From positions 1-22,077 of the forward strand of contig CAZBNJ010000025.1 in the NCBI GenBank assembly GCA_964493515.1: a DNA stretch of 22,077 nt, given 5' to 3'. The DNA comes from CANRIN01 sp964493515. Its GTDB lineage: Bacteria > Bacillota > Clostridia > Oscillospirales > JAAYOS01. The notes under the pieces are model-generated. The model was not told the origin of the DNA and did not search any database. It saw only the letters and a list, made by a program, of their open reading frames with translations. The position numbers were made by a program, and so were the translations under genes. Below, in pieces: positions 1 to 7,231 of the stretch (position 1 is its first letter; each line of letters starts with the position of its first letter).

Positions 1-228
1 GGGTTTTCCACACGGGGAAATTCCTTGCAGTACAAGCGGTTCGAGCCAAATTGACAAAAAATGGAAGGCTCCGCAGTCGAAGTAGGGGATGTGGCGAAGA
101 AACCGAAAAGTTGACATAAAACCTGAATACTCGATTGACCGTCGAAAAAGGGAGCGCGGCAGGGACGCGCAAGCAGATTTGTACAAACTGCATATCGCTC
201 TTGCCGATTCGGATGGTGGCGCCGACAC

Positions 229-257
229 TTGACAAACGTGACAAAAAACAGTAGAAT
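229..257 (+). promoter_or_regulatory. Sigma-A-type promoter of the DUF4430 lipoprotein gene
   Basis: A perfect -35 hexamer TTGACA lies at 229-234. After exactly 17 nt comes TAGAAT at 252-257, which matches the -10 consensus at five of six bases. The start codon follows about 33 nt downstream, so the leader is short. The hexamers and spacing are seen directly; activity is inferred. Confidence 0.8.
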
Positions 258-290
258 ACTCGAGAAATCAAGTTTTGGGGGATGTTTGAA

Positions 291-785
291 ATGAAAAAGT
301 TTTTTGCGATTGTGCTTGCGCTTGTGATGGTGCTTGGACTTACGTCCTGCGCCGGCGAGCCGTCGACCTCGACCGAGCCGAGTGCCGCGCCGAGTGACGA
401 GTTTGTCACGCCGTCGCCGAGCGGAGACGTGACGCTGCCTGAAATAGCCGACGGCGAGGTCATGGTGCGCATCTATCTTGCGGACGCCGAGCTGCTCTGC
501 GAAAAGACCACCGCGTACACCGACGGCATGAGCGCGTTCGACGCGTTCAAGACCGTCTGCGAGGGTGAGTCGATAGAGTACACGGCAAGCGACAGCGGCT
601 ACGGAACGTATGTCAGCGCGGTCGCGGGGCTTGCCGAGGGCGCGGACGGCGGCTGGAGCGGCTGGACATACAAGGTGAACGGCGAGATGCCGATGGACGG
701 CATCGGCGACCACGCGCTTTCGGGCGGCGACCTGGTGAGCGTGATGTATACCCGCGACTTTGAGGACATAGCCGATCTCTATTGA
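291..785 (+). CDS. DUF4430 domain lipoprotein
   Basis: A 164-residue exported protein with a classic lipoprotein signal: a basic MKKFF start, a hydrophobic stretch and the lipobox LTSC with the lipidated Cys at residue 20. A Ser/Thr/Pro-rich linker (about 22-48) leads to a compact C-terminal domain. Its features (DGMSAFDAFK, GGWSGWTYKVNG, GGDLVSVMYT) match the DUF4430 / transcobalamin-C-terminal-like fold, often found on Firmicute surface proteins with roles in cobalamin or adhesion. The ligand here is unknown. The ATG at 291 is preferred over the in-frame ATG at 282 because the GGGGG at 277-281 sits 9 nt before 291 but touches 282. The gene is monocistronic, with its own promoter and a terminator. 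It lies tail to tail with the next gene. Confidence 0.85.
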   Translation: MKKFFAIVLALVMVLGLTSCAGEPSTSTEPSAAPSDEFVTPSPSGDVTLPEIADGEVMVRIYLADAELLCEKTTAYTDGMSAFDAFKTVCEGESIEYTASDSGYGTYVSAVAGLAEGADGGWSGWTYKVNGEMPMDGIGDHALSGGDLVSVMYTRDFEDIADLY

Positions 786-800
786 TCGAAAAACGCGACA

Positions 801-833
801 AAAAACGTGTGGGAGTTTTCCCACACGTTTTTT
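801..833. terminator. Bidirectional intrinsic terminator between convergent genes
   Basis: The ten-base arm ACGTGTGGGA (805-814) pairs perfectly with 819-828 around a GTTT loop. It is flanked by A's on the left (801-804) and T's on the right (829-833), so it can end transcription from both sides. The stop codon of the minus-strand gene (832-834) sits in the T tract. Confidence 0.85.
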
Positions 834-2247
834 ATTGGTTGTAATCGGATATGCCGTTTGCGTCCATCCAGCCGCGCTTTGCATCCATCAATCGCTGAAG
901 CGACGGGTTGCCGCCAAGCCATCGGTCGAGCGCGAGCAGGTCGTTGTAGGTGAGGTAGGGATAGTCCGCGCCGCCGAATGTTCCGTCGGGATAGCGCGCG
1001 TAGTGCAGGTCGCCGTCCGGCTTTATCCAGTCGTCGACGCTCGACTCGACGGCGCGTATCATGCGGTAAGAGGTATCGGCGCAGTCGGCGTTTTCGGTTT
1101 TCAGCAGGAACAGCGCCTCGGCGATTTGGTGGTTCAGCGACGAGTGAGTGCGCGCGCAGCCGTCGGGGTGCCAGTAGTCGTCGACGAAGATGCCGCCGGA
1201 GCCGTCGTCGGTAGAGCGGGAGAGCGCGTGGTCGCAAAGAAACGCGGCGTAGCGCAGAGCGTCGTCGACAAACGGCTGCACACCTTCCGCGCGGCCGAGT
1301 GCGAGCAGAGCGTCGGCAAGCTCGGTGTTGAAGCGCGTGTCGTAGAATCCTGGAGCGACCGAGTAGTCGTTTGCGAGCCAGTTGCTTGTCGGACAGGTCG
1401 GTACAAAGCCGTAGCTGTTGTAGTGCGAGCGCTGGATGTCCAGCATCGCGACTGCCATGTTGTGCGCGTCGGCGTTGTCGGTGTTCCGCGCGAGCTTGCC
1501 CGCGATGTACGCCGCCGGATTGAGGAAGAAATAGTTGTCGCCGGAGGGGGTGTAGTCGGCGGGCGTGCGGTAGTAGTAGCCGTCTATCGTCATGCGGTTG
1601 TCCGCGCCGAACTTACCGAGCGTGCAGCCGAGCATCCAGTCGCTGCCGTCACCGATGTCGCGCGGAGTGAGGTATATCCACCAGTCGGACGCGCCGCCGC
1701 CGGGGCAGCCGATGCTGAGCTTGCCGCCGGAGTAGGCGCACGAGCCGTTGAACTCGTCGAGCGCGACATAGTTCGTGCCGTCGAGCGTCGGCTGTTTTGT
1801 GCCGTCGACGACCTCCGACGAGCGTGCGAGCGGGGGCTGTACGACCGCGCTGTATCGGCTTCCGCGGACGATGAACGGCGAGGACGAGCTGTCCGGGGTG
1901 AGCGCGCCGCTGCGGGTAAGCTGACCGTAGTCGATGGCGTTGAAGCCCTCAAACTCGAGCGAGAACGCGCGGTCGGAGCGCTCTATCCAGAAAAAGCTGC
2001 CGTCGGGGAATCGCCATCCCCGCGCGACGCCGCGTTCGAGCGTGACATCGATGCGTTCGATGTCGCCGTCCGACGAGGCGAGCGGGTCGAGGAAGGTCAC
2101 CTTCGCGCGGTCGCCCTCGGTCAGCATTGAGGCGTAGCTCTTCGCCGAGGTCGGGTCAACGGACAGTCGGGGCAGAAGGAAAACAGCGCCCACAGCCACC
2201 ACAAGGGCGGCTGCAAGCGCTATAAGAGTTACCTTTCGACCTCTCAT
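832..2247 (-). CDS. Exported or membrane-anchored protein of unknown function with a helical-toroid-like C-terminal half
   Basis: 471 residues. Residues 7-26 are one hydrophobic segment after a basic MRGRK start, so the protein is secreted or anchored with the bulk outside. Residues about 45-225 look beta-rich. From about 235 the protein becomes helical, with repeated aromatic/acidic turns: GFYDTRFNTELADALL (300-315), GIFVDDYWHPDG (352-363), THSSLNHQIAEALFLL (367-382), DLHYARYPDGTFGG (413-426) and YPYLTYNDLLALDRWLG (429-445). That layout recalls (alpha/alpha)n-toroid sugar-active proteins such as glucuronyl C5-epimerase C-termini or GH88/105-like enzymes. I cannot assign a family or catalytic residues. 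Its ATG overlaps the peptidase stop by one base (TGATG), implying translational coupling. It is the last gene of the dapF-dapL-peptidase operon and ends in the bidirectional terminator. Confidence 0.75.
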   Translation of the reverse strand: MRGRKVTLIALAAALVVAVGAVFLLPRLSVDPTSAKSYASMLTEGDRAKVTFLDPLASSDGDIERIDVTLERGVARGWRFPDGSFFWIERSDRAFSLEFEGFNAIDYGQLTRSGALTPDSSSSPFIVRGSRYSAVVQPPLARSSEVVDGTKQPTLDGTNYVALDEFNGSCAYSGGKLSIGCPGGGASDWWIYLTPRDIGDGSDWMLGCTLGKFGADNRMTIDGYYYRTPADYTPSGDNYFFLNPAAYIAGKLARNTDNADAHNMAVAMLDIQRSHYNSYGFVPTCPTSNWLANDYSVAPGFYDTRFNTELADALLALGRAEGVQPFVDDALRYAAFLCDHALSRSTDDGSGGIFVDDYWHPDGCARTHSSLNHQIAEALFLLKTENADCADTSYRMIRAVESSVDDWIKPDGDLHYARYPDGTFGGADYPYLTYNDLLALDRWLGGNPSLQRLMDAKRGWMDANGISDYNQ

Positions 2248-3299
2248 CAGCGGTCAAGGGCGTATGCAGCGCACAGCCGAAGCGACGCGCTGAGACCGTC
2301 GCGGTGGGTGCGCTCATAGCCGTGTGAGGCGTAGACGCCGGGTCCGATGCAGCCGTGGCGCAGGTGGTAGTAAGAGCGCACCGCCGCACCCGCGTCCGAG
2401 CCGTAATAGGGGTACATATCCAGCGCGTGCGGGATGTTCTCACGCTCGCATATCTCCTTCATCGCGGTCACCATGTCGTAGTCGTAGGGCCCGCCGCCGT
2501 CGATGACGCATATCGACACCTCACGCTCGGTGCAGACGAGGTCGTCGCCCACGCAGCCCATGTCCAGCGCGATCATCTCGGTGCAGTTTTCGGGCAGTCC
2601 GTTTGCCGCACCGGTGCCGACCTCCTCGTGACAGGTAAAGACCAGCCAGACCGCGCGCGTCGGCGCAACGCCCTCGTCCTTGATGTACTTTGCAAGCGAG
2701 AGCAGGGTCGCGCAGCCCGCCTTGTCGTCGAGGAAGCGGCTCTTGATATACCCGCCCTCGGTGCGGCGAAAGCGCGGATCAAACGCCACAATGTCGCCGT
2801 TTTCCACTCCGGCTTTGCGCGTCTCGTCGGCGGAGGAGGTCACGATGTCGAGCACGACCTGCATCTCGTCGGGGACGCGCTTCTTGTCGGTCAGCGACCC
2901 GCCCGCGACATGGGCCGATGGCTCGTTCATCTGAAGTGTGCCCTCTATCTCGCGTCCGCCGCGGGTGATGACCACGCAGTTTTCCGCCTCGTAGCTGCCG
3001 AGCGCCGGACCTCCGAGCCGCGCGATGCGGAGCCGGCCGTTCGGCTTGACCGCGCGCACCATAGCCCCGAGCGTGTCGAAGTGGGCGGACAGTATCAGTC
3101 CGTCGCCGCGCGAGCAGTCGCCGCCGACCAGACAGTTCACGTTGCCGCGATTGGTTATCTCGGGCGCGTAGCCCATAGCCTCCAGCTGCTCGGCTATCCA
3201 CTTCGCCGCGCGGTTGGTATATCCGGTCGGGGAGGGGATGGACACCAGCTTTTCAAGCGTGTCGATTTGAAAATCGACGTACTTCTCCGGAATATTCAC
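2247..3299 (-). CDS. M42 family metallo-aminopeptidase
   Basis: A 350-residue cytosolic di-zinc aminopeptidase of the M42 family (glutamyl aminopeptidase / tetrahedral peptidase type, often misnamed endoglucanase M). The metal and catalytic signatures are all present: HFD (H73, D75), LDDKAG (D191-D192), HEEVG (E225-E226), LDMG (D246) and a late His in the YASHGYERTH segment (H326). It trims N-terminal residues from short peptides, probably for amino acid recycling. The start is GTG at 3299 with AGGAGGT at 3306-3312, six bases upstream. An ORF antisense to it is not a gene. It is 12 nt downstream of dapL. The exact substrate preference cannot be read from sequence. Confidence 0.92.
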   Translation of the reverse strand: MNIPEKYVDFQIDTLEKLVSIPSPTGYTNRAAKWIAEQLEAMGYAPEITNRGNVNCLVGGDCSRGDGLILSAHFDTLGAMVRAVKPNGRLRIARLGGPALGSYEAENCVVITRGGREIEGTLQMNEPSAHVAGGSLTDKKRVPDEMQVVLDIVTSSADETRKAGVENGDIVAFDPRFRRTEGGYIKSRFLDDKAGCATLLSLAKYIKDEGVAPTRAVWLVFTCHEEVGTGAANGLPENCTEMIALDMGCVGDDLVCTEREVSICVIDGGGPYDYDMVTAMKEICERENIPHALDMYPYYGSDAGAAVRSYYHLRHGCIGPGVYASHGYERTHRDGLSASLRLCAAYALDR

Positions 3300-3311
3300 G
3301 GTAAGACCTCC

Positions 3312-4526
3312 TTAAAAGTTCGCTTCCTTTATCCGCTCGAGCGCGCGGATCGAGTTCTCCTGCGTGCCGAACGACGTTATGCGGAAGTAGCCCTCGCCGC
3401 ACGGACCGAAGCCCGAGCCGGGAGTGCCGACCACCTGTGCGCGGTCGAGCAGCGCGTCGAAGAACTCCCACGAGGTCATGCCGTTCGGCGTGGACAGCCA
3501 GACATAGGGCGAGTGCACGCCGCCGTAGACGGTAAAGCCGAGGTCGGCAAGCCCCTCGCGCAGTATCTTTGCGTTGTTCTTGTAGTATTCTATCGACTGC
3601 TTGGCCTGGAGCGCGCCCTCGGGCGTGTATATCGCCGCCGCGCCGCGCTGCGAGATGTAGCTCGCCTCGTTGAACTTGGTGGTCTGACGGCGCGCCCACA
3701 TGTCGCGGAGCACCGCGCCGTCTATCTTCAGATCCTTAGGCACGACGGTGTAGCCGCAGCGAACGCCGGTAAATCCCGCCGTCTTGGAGTAGCTCTTGAA
3801 CTCGACGGCGCAGCTCTTTGCGCCATCTATTTCGTAGATCGAGCGCGGCATATCGCCCTCGATGAACGCCGAGTAGGCGGCGTCATAGAGGATGACCGCG
3901 CCCTCGCGCAGCGCGTAGTCGACCCACGCCTTGAGCTGGTCATAGCCGATGTGCGCGCCGGTCGGATTGTTCGGGAAGCAGAGATATACGATGTCGGCGT
4001 GCTCCTTCGGCGGCTCGGGGATAAAGCCGTTCTGCGCGGTGCAGGGAAGGTAGACGAAGTTCGACCAGCGGCCGCTCTCCGCCGAGTAGTCGCCCGCGCG
4101 GCCCGCCATCACGTTTGAGTCGACATAGACGGGATAGACCGGATCGCAGACGGCGACCTTGTTGTCGCGGTCGAACAGCTCGGCAAAGTTGCCGGTGTCG
4201 CTCTTCGCGCCGTCGTTGATGAACACCTCGTCAAGCTCGAGCTTCACGCCGAGCGGCTTGTAGTCGTGCTCGATTATCGCACTGCGGAGAAAGCTGTAAC
4301 CGAAGTCCTCGCCGTAGCCCTTGAAGGTTTTGGCGGCAGCCATGTCCTCGACCGCGGCATGCATCTCGGCGATGACCGCAGGCACGAGCGGGCGGGTCAC
4401 GTCGCCGATGCCGAGGCGGATTATCTGGGCGTTCGGGTTCTTCTCGACATACTCGTTCGTCTTGACGCGAACGGTGTAAAAGAGGTAGTTACCCGGCATT
4501 TTCGCAAAGTTTTCGTTCAGTTTCAT
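3312..4526 (-). CDS. dapL: LL-diaminopimelate aminotransferase
   Basis: A 404-residue PLP enzyme, the usual length for DapL. It converts tetrahydrodipicolinate directly to LL-2,6-diaminopimelate with glutamate as amino donor, bypassing the DapD/DapC/DapE acyl pathways. Visible fold-type I marks are GYGEDFG (70-76), NDGAKSD (104-110), PNNPTGAH (185-192), YDAAYSAF (214-221, D215) and SYSKTAGFTG (245-254) with the PLP lysine at K248. An AAGGAG ribosome binding site precedes the ATG at 4526. It lies 12 nt downstream of dapF, the next enzyme of the pathway, so the two form a short DAP module. DAP supplies lysine and the peptidoglycan cross-link. Confidence 0.96.
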   Translation of the reverse strand: MKLNENFAKMPGNYLFYTVRVKTNEYVEKNPNAQIIRLGIGDVTRPLVPAVIAEMHAAVEDMAAAKTFKGYGEDFGYSFLRSAIIEHDYKPLGVKLELDEVFINDGAKSDTGNFAELFDRDNKVAVCDPVYPVYVDSNVMAGRAGDYSAESGRWSNFVYLPCTAQNGFIPEPPKEHADIVYLCFPNNPTGAHIGYDQLKAWVDYALREGAVILYDAAYSAFIEGDMPRSIYEIDGAKSCAVEFKSYSKTAGFTGVRCGYTVVPKDLKIDGAVLRDMWARRQTTKFNEASYISQRGAAAIYTPEGALQAKQSIEYYKNNAKILREGLADLGFTVYGGVHSPYVWLSTPNGMTSWEFFDALLDRAQVVGTPGSGFGPCGEGYFRITSFGTQENSIRALERIKEANF

Positions 4527-4538
4527 GTCAAAATCTCC

Positions 4539-5375
4539 TTATATCTCAAATTCGCCGCTGAACACCTCGACCGCAGGTCCGGTCATCAGCACGCGAGCGT
4601 TCTGCCTGTCCCATTCAACGTTCAGCACGCCGCCGTTGGTGTGCATCTTGCCCTTGCCGTCGCACAGTCCGAGCAACGTCGCGGCGACCAGCGCACCGCA
4701 GTTGTTCGTGCCGCACGCCATCGTCTCGCCCGCGCCGCGCTCCCAGGTGCGGATGCGGAAGGTGTTCGGCGCGGTGCGCGCGAGAAACGCCACGTTCGTC
4801 TTTTTCGGGAAAGCCGGATGGACTTCTATCGCCGCGCCGACCTCGTGGACTGGGAAGCTGTCAGGATCGTCCACGACCACCACCGCGTGCGGATTTCCCA
4901 TCGACACACAGGTGACACGGAAGGTTTTGCCGTCCACCTCAAGCGGGCAGTCGAGAGCGAGCTTGCCGTCGCCGAGGGTGGTGGGAATGTCGGCGGGGGT
5001 GAGTATCGGCGCGCCCATGTCCACCGTCGCGCCGACGCAGACGCCACCTTCGATGTGCAGCCGGAGCGTCTTTACGCCCGCGAGCGTTTCGACGGTGACG
5101 ATCGGACTTTTCACGATGCCGCGGTCGTAGACATACTTGCCGACACAGCGGATGCCGTTGCCGCACATCTCCGCGCTCGAACCGTCCGAGTTGTACATAT
5201 CCATAAAGCAATCGGCGCGGTCACTCGGCTTTATAAGTATCAGACCGTCCGAGCCGATGCCGGTGTGTCGGTCGCTTATCCTGCGCGACAGCGCGGGCGC
5301 GCCGGCTATCGTCGTGTCAAAGCAGTTGACATAGACATAGTCGTTTGCGCAGCCGTGCATCTTGGTAAAGCGCAT
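4539..5375 (-). CDS. dapF: Diaminopimelate epimerase
   Basis: A 278-residue cofactor-independent racemase that interconverts LL-DAP and meso-DAP, the form used for lysine and for meso-DAP peptidoglycan. Both catalytic cysteines are visible: C71 in SAEMCGNGIRC and C221 in GAGETMACGTNNCGA. The N-terminus (MRFTKMHGCANDYVYV) is typical. The ATG at 5375 has AAGGAGTG upstream. It is the first gene of the minus-strand operon and feeds or receives the DapL product. Length and motif order are normal, with no sign of truncation. Confidence 0.97.
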   Translation of the reverse strand: MRFTKMHGCANDYVYVNCFDTTIAGAPALSRRISDRHTGIGSDGLILIKPSDRADCFMDMYNSDGSSAEMCGNGIRCVGKYVYDRGIVKSPIVTVETLAGVKTLRLHIEGGVCVGATVDMGAPILTPADIPTTLGDGKLALDCPLEVDGKTFRVTCVSMGNPHAVVVVDDPDSFPVHEVGAAIEVHPAFPKKTNVAFLARTAPNTFRIRTWERGAGETMACGTNNCGALVAATLLGLCDGKGKMHTNGGVLNVEWDRQNARVLMTGPAVEVFSGEFEI

Positions 5376-5407
5376 ACGCTCACTCCTTTCAATACCATAC
5401 CAATTTT

Positions 5408-5436
5408 ATACTACCACACTTTGACCGCGAACACAA
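5408..5436 (-). promoter_or_regulatory. Possible promoter of the dapF operon
   Basis: On the minus strand TTGTGT (5431-5436) and TAGTAT (5408-5413) are separated by 17 nt and lie about 33 nt upstream of the dapF ATG, just past the previous gene's terminator. The spacing is ideal but the hexamers match only three and four of six bases, so this is a moderate call. An overlapping TATAAA-like alternative exists. Confidence 0.4.
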
Positions 5437-5437
5437 G

Positions 5438-5468
5438 AAAAAACACCGAAGCTTTTTGGCTTCGGTGT
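5438..5468 (-). terminator. Intrinsic terminator of the NlpC/P60 unit
   Basis: The arms 5443-5452 (ACACCGAAGC) and 5459-5468 pair perfectly over ten bases around a six-base loop. On the minus strand the hairpin is followed by a run of T's (5442-5438). It lies 15 nt beyond the stop codon of the hydrolase gene. Confidence 0.88.
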
Positions 5469-5482
5469 CTGAGTCAAAGGTT

Positions 5483-6418
5483 TTACTCGAGCGGGAGGAC
5501 ACGGCCTCCGCCGACGAAATAGCGCGAGTAGTAGCCCGAGTCGAGCGAGTTGATGCTGAGCGGATTGCCCGGCGTGGTCGCGTGGATGAACTGACCGTCG
5601 CCGATGTAGATGCCGACGTGGCTTGCGCGGCGAGCCGAGCCGTTGTTGAAGAACACGAGGTCGCCGGGGACAAGCTCCGCGCGCTTTATCACCGTTACGC
5701 TGTCCATCTGGGTGGACGCGCCGGGGTTCAGCGTATAGCCGAAGTTTTTGAACACATAGTAGACAAATCCCGAGCAGTCAAAGCCGGTGGACGGCGAGCG
5801 GCCGCCGTAGGTGTATTTGGTGCCGAGATACTGCTTGGCAAACGCGATGAGATCGGTGCGCGTCTGACTTACGGTAGTCGGTATAGCCGCGGTGGGCGTC
5901 GGCTCGGCCTCGATGTCGACGGTGGCGGCGCTCGGCAGATATGCGGTCGTCGCGGAGACGTAGTCGGGGTGGATGTAGCCCTCGACCTCGTTGCTGATGA
6001 CGTGATACCAGCCGTTTTCAAAGCCGATTATCGTGACAACGGTGTTTTCGGTAAGCTGTCCGAGCGCGCTCGAATCGGTGCTTGGAGCGGAACGGAAGTT
6101 CACCACCGACGCGGTCACCCTGCCGTCGATGGGAGCAACGAACATCGCGTTAGGCGAGTGGGGGAGATACTCGGTCGCCATATAGCCGACGGTGCCGGCG
6201 TAGTTCACCTTGCACCAGGTCTCGCCCGGCTGGATGACAACGAGCTGCGCGCCGTTTTCGACGATGGTCACAGTCGCTGCGGACGAGCTTGCTCCGCTGC
6301 GAAGGCGCAGTCCGCTCTCGGCGGCGACGGTGCCGACCTCCGCGGCGCTTGCCGAACACATCACGGTCGCGGCGACCAGCGCAAACAGGGCACAGACAAG
6401 AATTTTCAACTTCATCAT
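5483..6418 (-). CDS. Secreted NlpC/P60 peptidoglycan endopeptidase with two SH3b domains
   Basis: 311 residues. A signal peptide (about 1-25, ending CSASA before AEVG) exports it. Two bacterial SH3 domains follow (about 32-85 with GLRLRSG and GVGYMATEY-like elements, and about 98-155 with VNFRSAPS and VEGYIHPDY), probably binding the wall. A Pro/Thr linker (165-183) leads to an NlpC/P60 papain-like domain (about 186-310). The catalytic Cys is C215 (FDCSGFVYYVF); the catalytic His is H267 (SHVGIYIG), with a further polar His at H279 (FIHATTPG). Such enzymes cut D-Glu-DAP bonds in stem peptides. The first of two adjacent ATGs (6418) is chosen since AGGAG at 6429-6433 is 10 nt away. It is 14 nt downstream of a small unknown gene. 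The upstream promoter carries a WalR-box-like repeat. Confidence 0.93.
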   Translation of the reverse strand: MMKLKILVCALFALVAATVMCSASAAEVGTVAAESGLRLRSGASSSAATVTIVENGAQLVVIQPGETWCKVNYAGTVGYMATEYLPHSPNAMFVAPIDGRVTASVVNFRSAPSTDSSALGQLTENTVVTIIGFENGWYHVISNEVEGYIHPDYVSATTAYLPSAATVDIEAEPTPTAAIPTTVSQTRTDLIAFAKQYLGTKYTYGGRSPSTGFDCSGFVYYVFKNFGYTLNPGASTQMDSVTVIKRAELVPGDLVFFNNGSARRASHVGIYIGDGQFIHATTPGNPLSINSLDSGYYSRYFVGGGRVLPLE

Positions 6419-6432
6419 AGCTTATGCTCTCC

Positions 6433-6720
6433 TTACTTCAGCGCGCGCTCGAGCCACACCGCCGCGAGGTCGAGAGCGGGGTAGAGGCCGTTTTTCTCGG
6501 CGCTCTTCTGCACGCGCTCCTTCGGGCGGATGTCCGGATCGGTCGCCTGAAGCTGAAGCGACACCTTGTCAGCTATCTCGAGATCACCCACCTTTTTGGT
6601 GGAGATTATCTGGAGCATCGCGATGAAGGGGTCGGTTATGTTGCCGTAGTATATCACGCTGCCGCTGCGGACAAGAGGATATCCGCGCCAGCAGAGTTCG
6701 TCGGTCTTTTTCTTTGCCAT
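6433..6720 (-). CDS. Small conserved-looking protein of unknown function
   Basis: 95 residues (MAKKKTDELCWRGYPLVR...), no signal peptide or membrane segment, mixed charge. Segments such as GYPLVRSGSVIYYGN and ITDPFIAMLQIIST look like a compact alpha/beta cytosolic protein. I do not recognise a named domain. The coding status is supported by AAGGAGGA just upstream of the ATG, a strong promoter, and tight linkage (14 nt) to the NlpC/P60 gene. It is the promoter-proximal gene of a two-gene unit, which suggests a link to wall metabolism. That link is inference only. Confidence 0.8.
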   Translation of the reverse strand: MAKKKTDELCWRGYPLVRSGSVIYYGNITDPFIAMLQIISTKKVGDLEIADKVSLQLQATDPDIRPKERVQKSAEKNGLYPALDLAAVWLERALK

Positions 6721-6748
6721 GAGTTCCTCCTTGGGATGAAATGCGCTT

Positions 6749-6765
6749 TGTTACCATTTTGTAAC
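6749..6765 (+). promoter_or_regulatory. WalR-box-like direct repeat / palindrome at the transcription start
   Basis: On the plus strand TGTTAC (6749-6754), five bases, then TGTAAC (6760-6765) fit the published WalR (YycF) consensus TGTWAH-N5-TGTWAH at every position. The same bases form an inverted repeat GTTAC-N6-GTAAC. The site covers roughly +1 to +17 of the predicted transcript, opposite in strand to the genes. Overlap with the start region would suit repression. The regulator is inferred, not shown. Confidence 0.5.
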
Positions 6766-6771
6766 TATTTC

Positions 6772-6800
6772 ATTTTACCACGCAAAGCGGGATGTGTCAA
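6772..6800 (-). promoter_or_regulatory. Sigma-A-type promoter of the small unknown gene and NlpC/P60 unit
   Basis: On the minus strand a perfect TTGACA (6795-6800), 17 nt, then TAAAAT (6772-6777, five of six consensus bases). The expected start is near 6765, giving a leader of about 45 nt. Confidence 0.85.
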
Positions 6801-6822
6801 GCAAAAATGAAACACAGAAACG

Positions 6823-6852
6823 AAAACAAGACGGCAAAAGCCGTCTTGTTTT
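6823..6852. terminator. Intrinsic terminator after ireB
   Basis: A 13-base perfect stem (6823-6835 with 6840-6852) closes an AAAA loop. The outer pairs are A/T, giving T runs on either strand. It follows the ireB stop by 15 nt on the minus strand and also insulates the next promoter. Confidence 0.88.
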
Positions 6853-6867
6853 TGGATATTTTGTCGA

Positions 6868-7122
6868 TTACTTGTTTTTCAGGTCGAGGAAGCTCTTGAC
6901 AAGCTCCTGCATGAGCTCGTCGCGGTCGAGCTTGCGGATGAGCCCGCGCGCGTTCTTGTGGTTGGTGACATAAGTGGGATCTTCGCTCAGCAGATAGCCG
7001 ACGATCTGGTTTATCGGATCGTAGCCCTTTTCCTCGAGCGAATAGTAGACCGCGCGAAGCACCTCGCGCATATCCGCGCCGTGCTCGTCTTCTATTGGGG
7101 TAAACCTGCGCGTCGCGTCCAT
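6868..7122 (-). CDS. ireB: IreB family regulatory phosphoprotein (DUF965)
   Basis: An 84-residue cytosolic protein that matches the IreB/YrzL family nearly end to end. The hallmark EEKGYDPINQIVGYLLSEDPTYV-type core (about residues 30-52, given here in part) and the LIRKLDRDEL tail are clear. In Enterococcus IreB is a substrate of the PASTA Ser/Thr kinase IreK and affects cephalosporin tolerance, with phosphorylated threonines near the N-terminus. T4 and T8 here are candidates. ATG at 7122 is chosen over a TTG at 7128 because AGGAGG (7129-7134) lies six bases from it and touches the TTG. It has its own promoter and terminator, so it is monocistronic, although pheT has no obvious terminator and may read through. 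Confidence 0.93.
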   Translation of the reverse strand: MDATRRFTPIEDEHGADMREVLRAVYYSLEEKGYDPINQIVGYLLSEDPTYVTNHKNARGLIRKLDRDELMQELVKSFLDLKNK

Positions 7123-7164
7123 AACCAACCTCCTTGCGAATCTGCGTTCCTGACTACAAGCTAT

Positions 7165-7193
7165 ATTCTATCTCTTTTTTCGCGAGTTGTAAA
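7165..7193 (-). promoter_or_regulatory. Sigma-A-type promoter of ireB
   Basis: On the minus strand TTTACA (7188-7193), 17 nt, TAGAAT (7165-7170). Each hexamer matches consensus at five of six positions. It lies 43 nt upstream of the ireB ATG in an AT-rich patch. Confidence 0.75.
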
Positions 7194-7231
7194 GAGGAAT
7201 AGAAAGATTTAATCTGGCTGTAATATTTCTT

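Noticed and set aside
4..12. A DnaA-box-like TTTTCCACA
   Set aside because: A single relaxed match with no cluster, no dnaA/dnaN neighbours and no AT-rich unwinding region.
34..50. A GGTTCGA T-loop-like motif suggesting a tRNA
   Set aside because: The flanking bases do not form a T stem and no acceptor or anticodon arm can be paired on either strand.
2355..4118. A 587-codon plus-strand open frame opposite the M42 peptidase and dapL
   Set aside because: It spans two real genes and their spacer on the other strand, has no recognisable domain and no ribosome binding site.
7194..7231. A terminator for pheT
   Set aside because: Only a five-base imperfect AT stem was seen and no convincing hairpin with a T tract.
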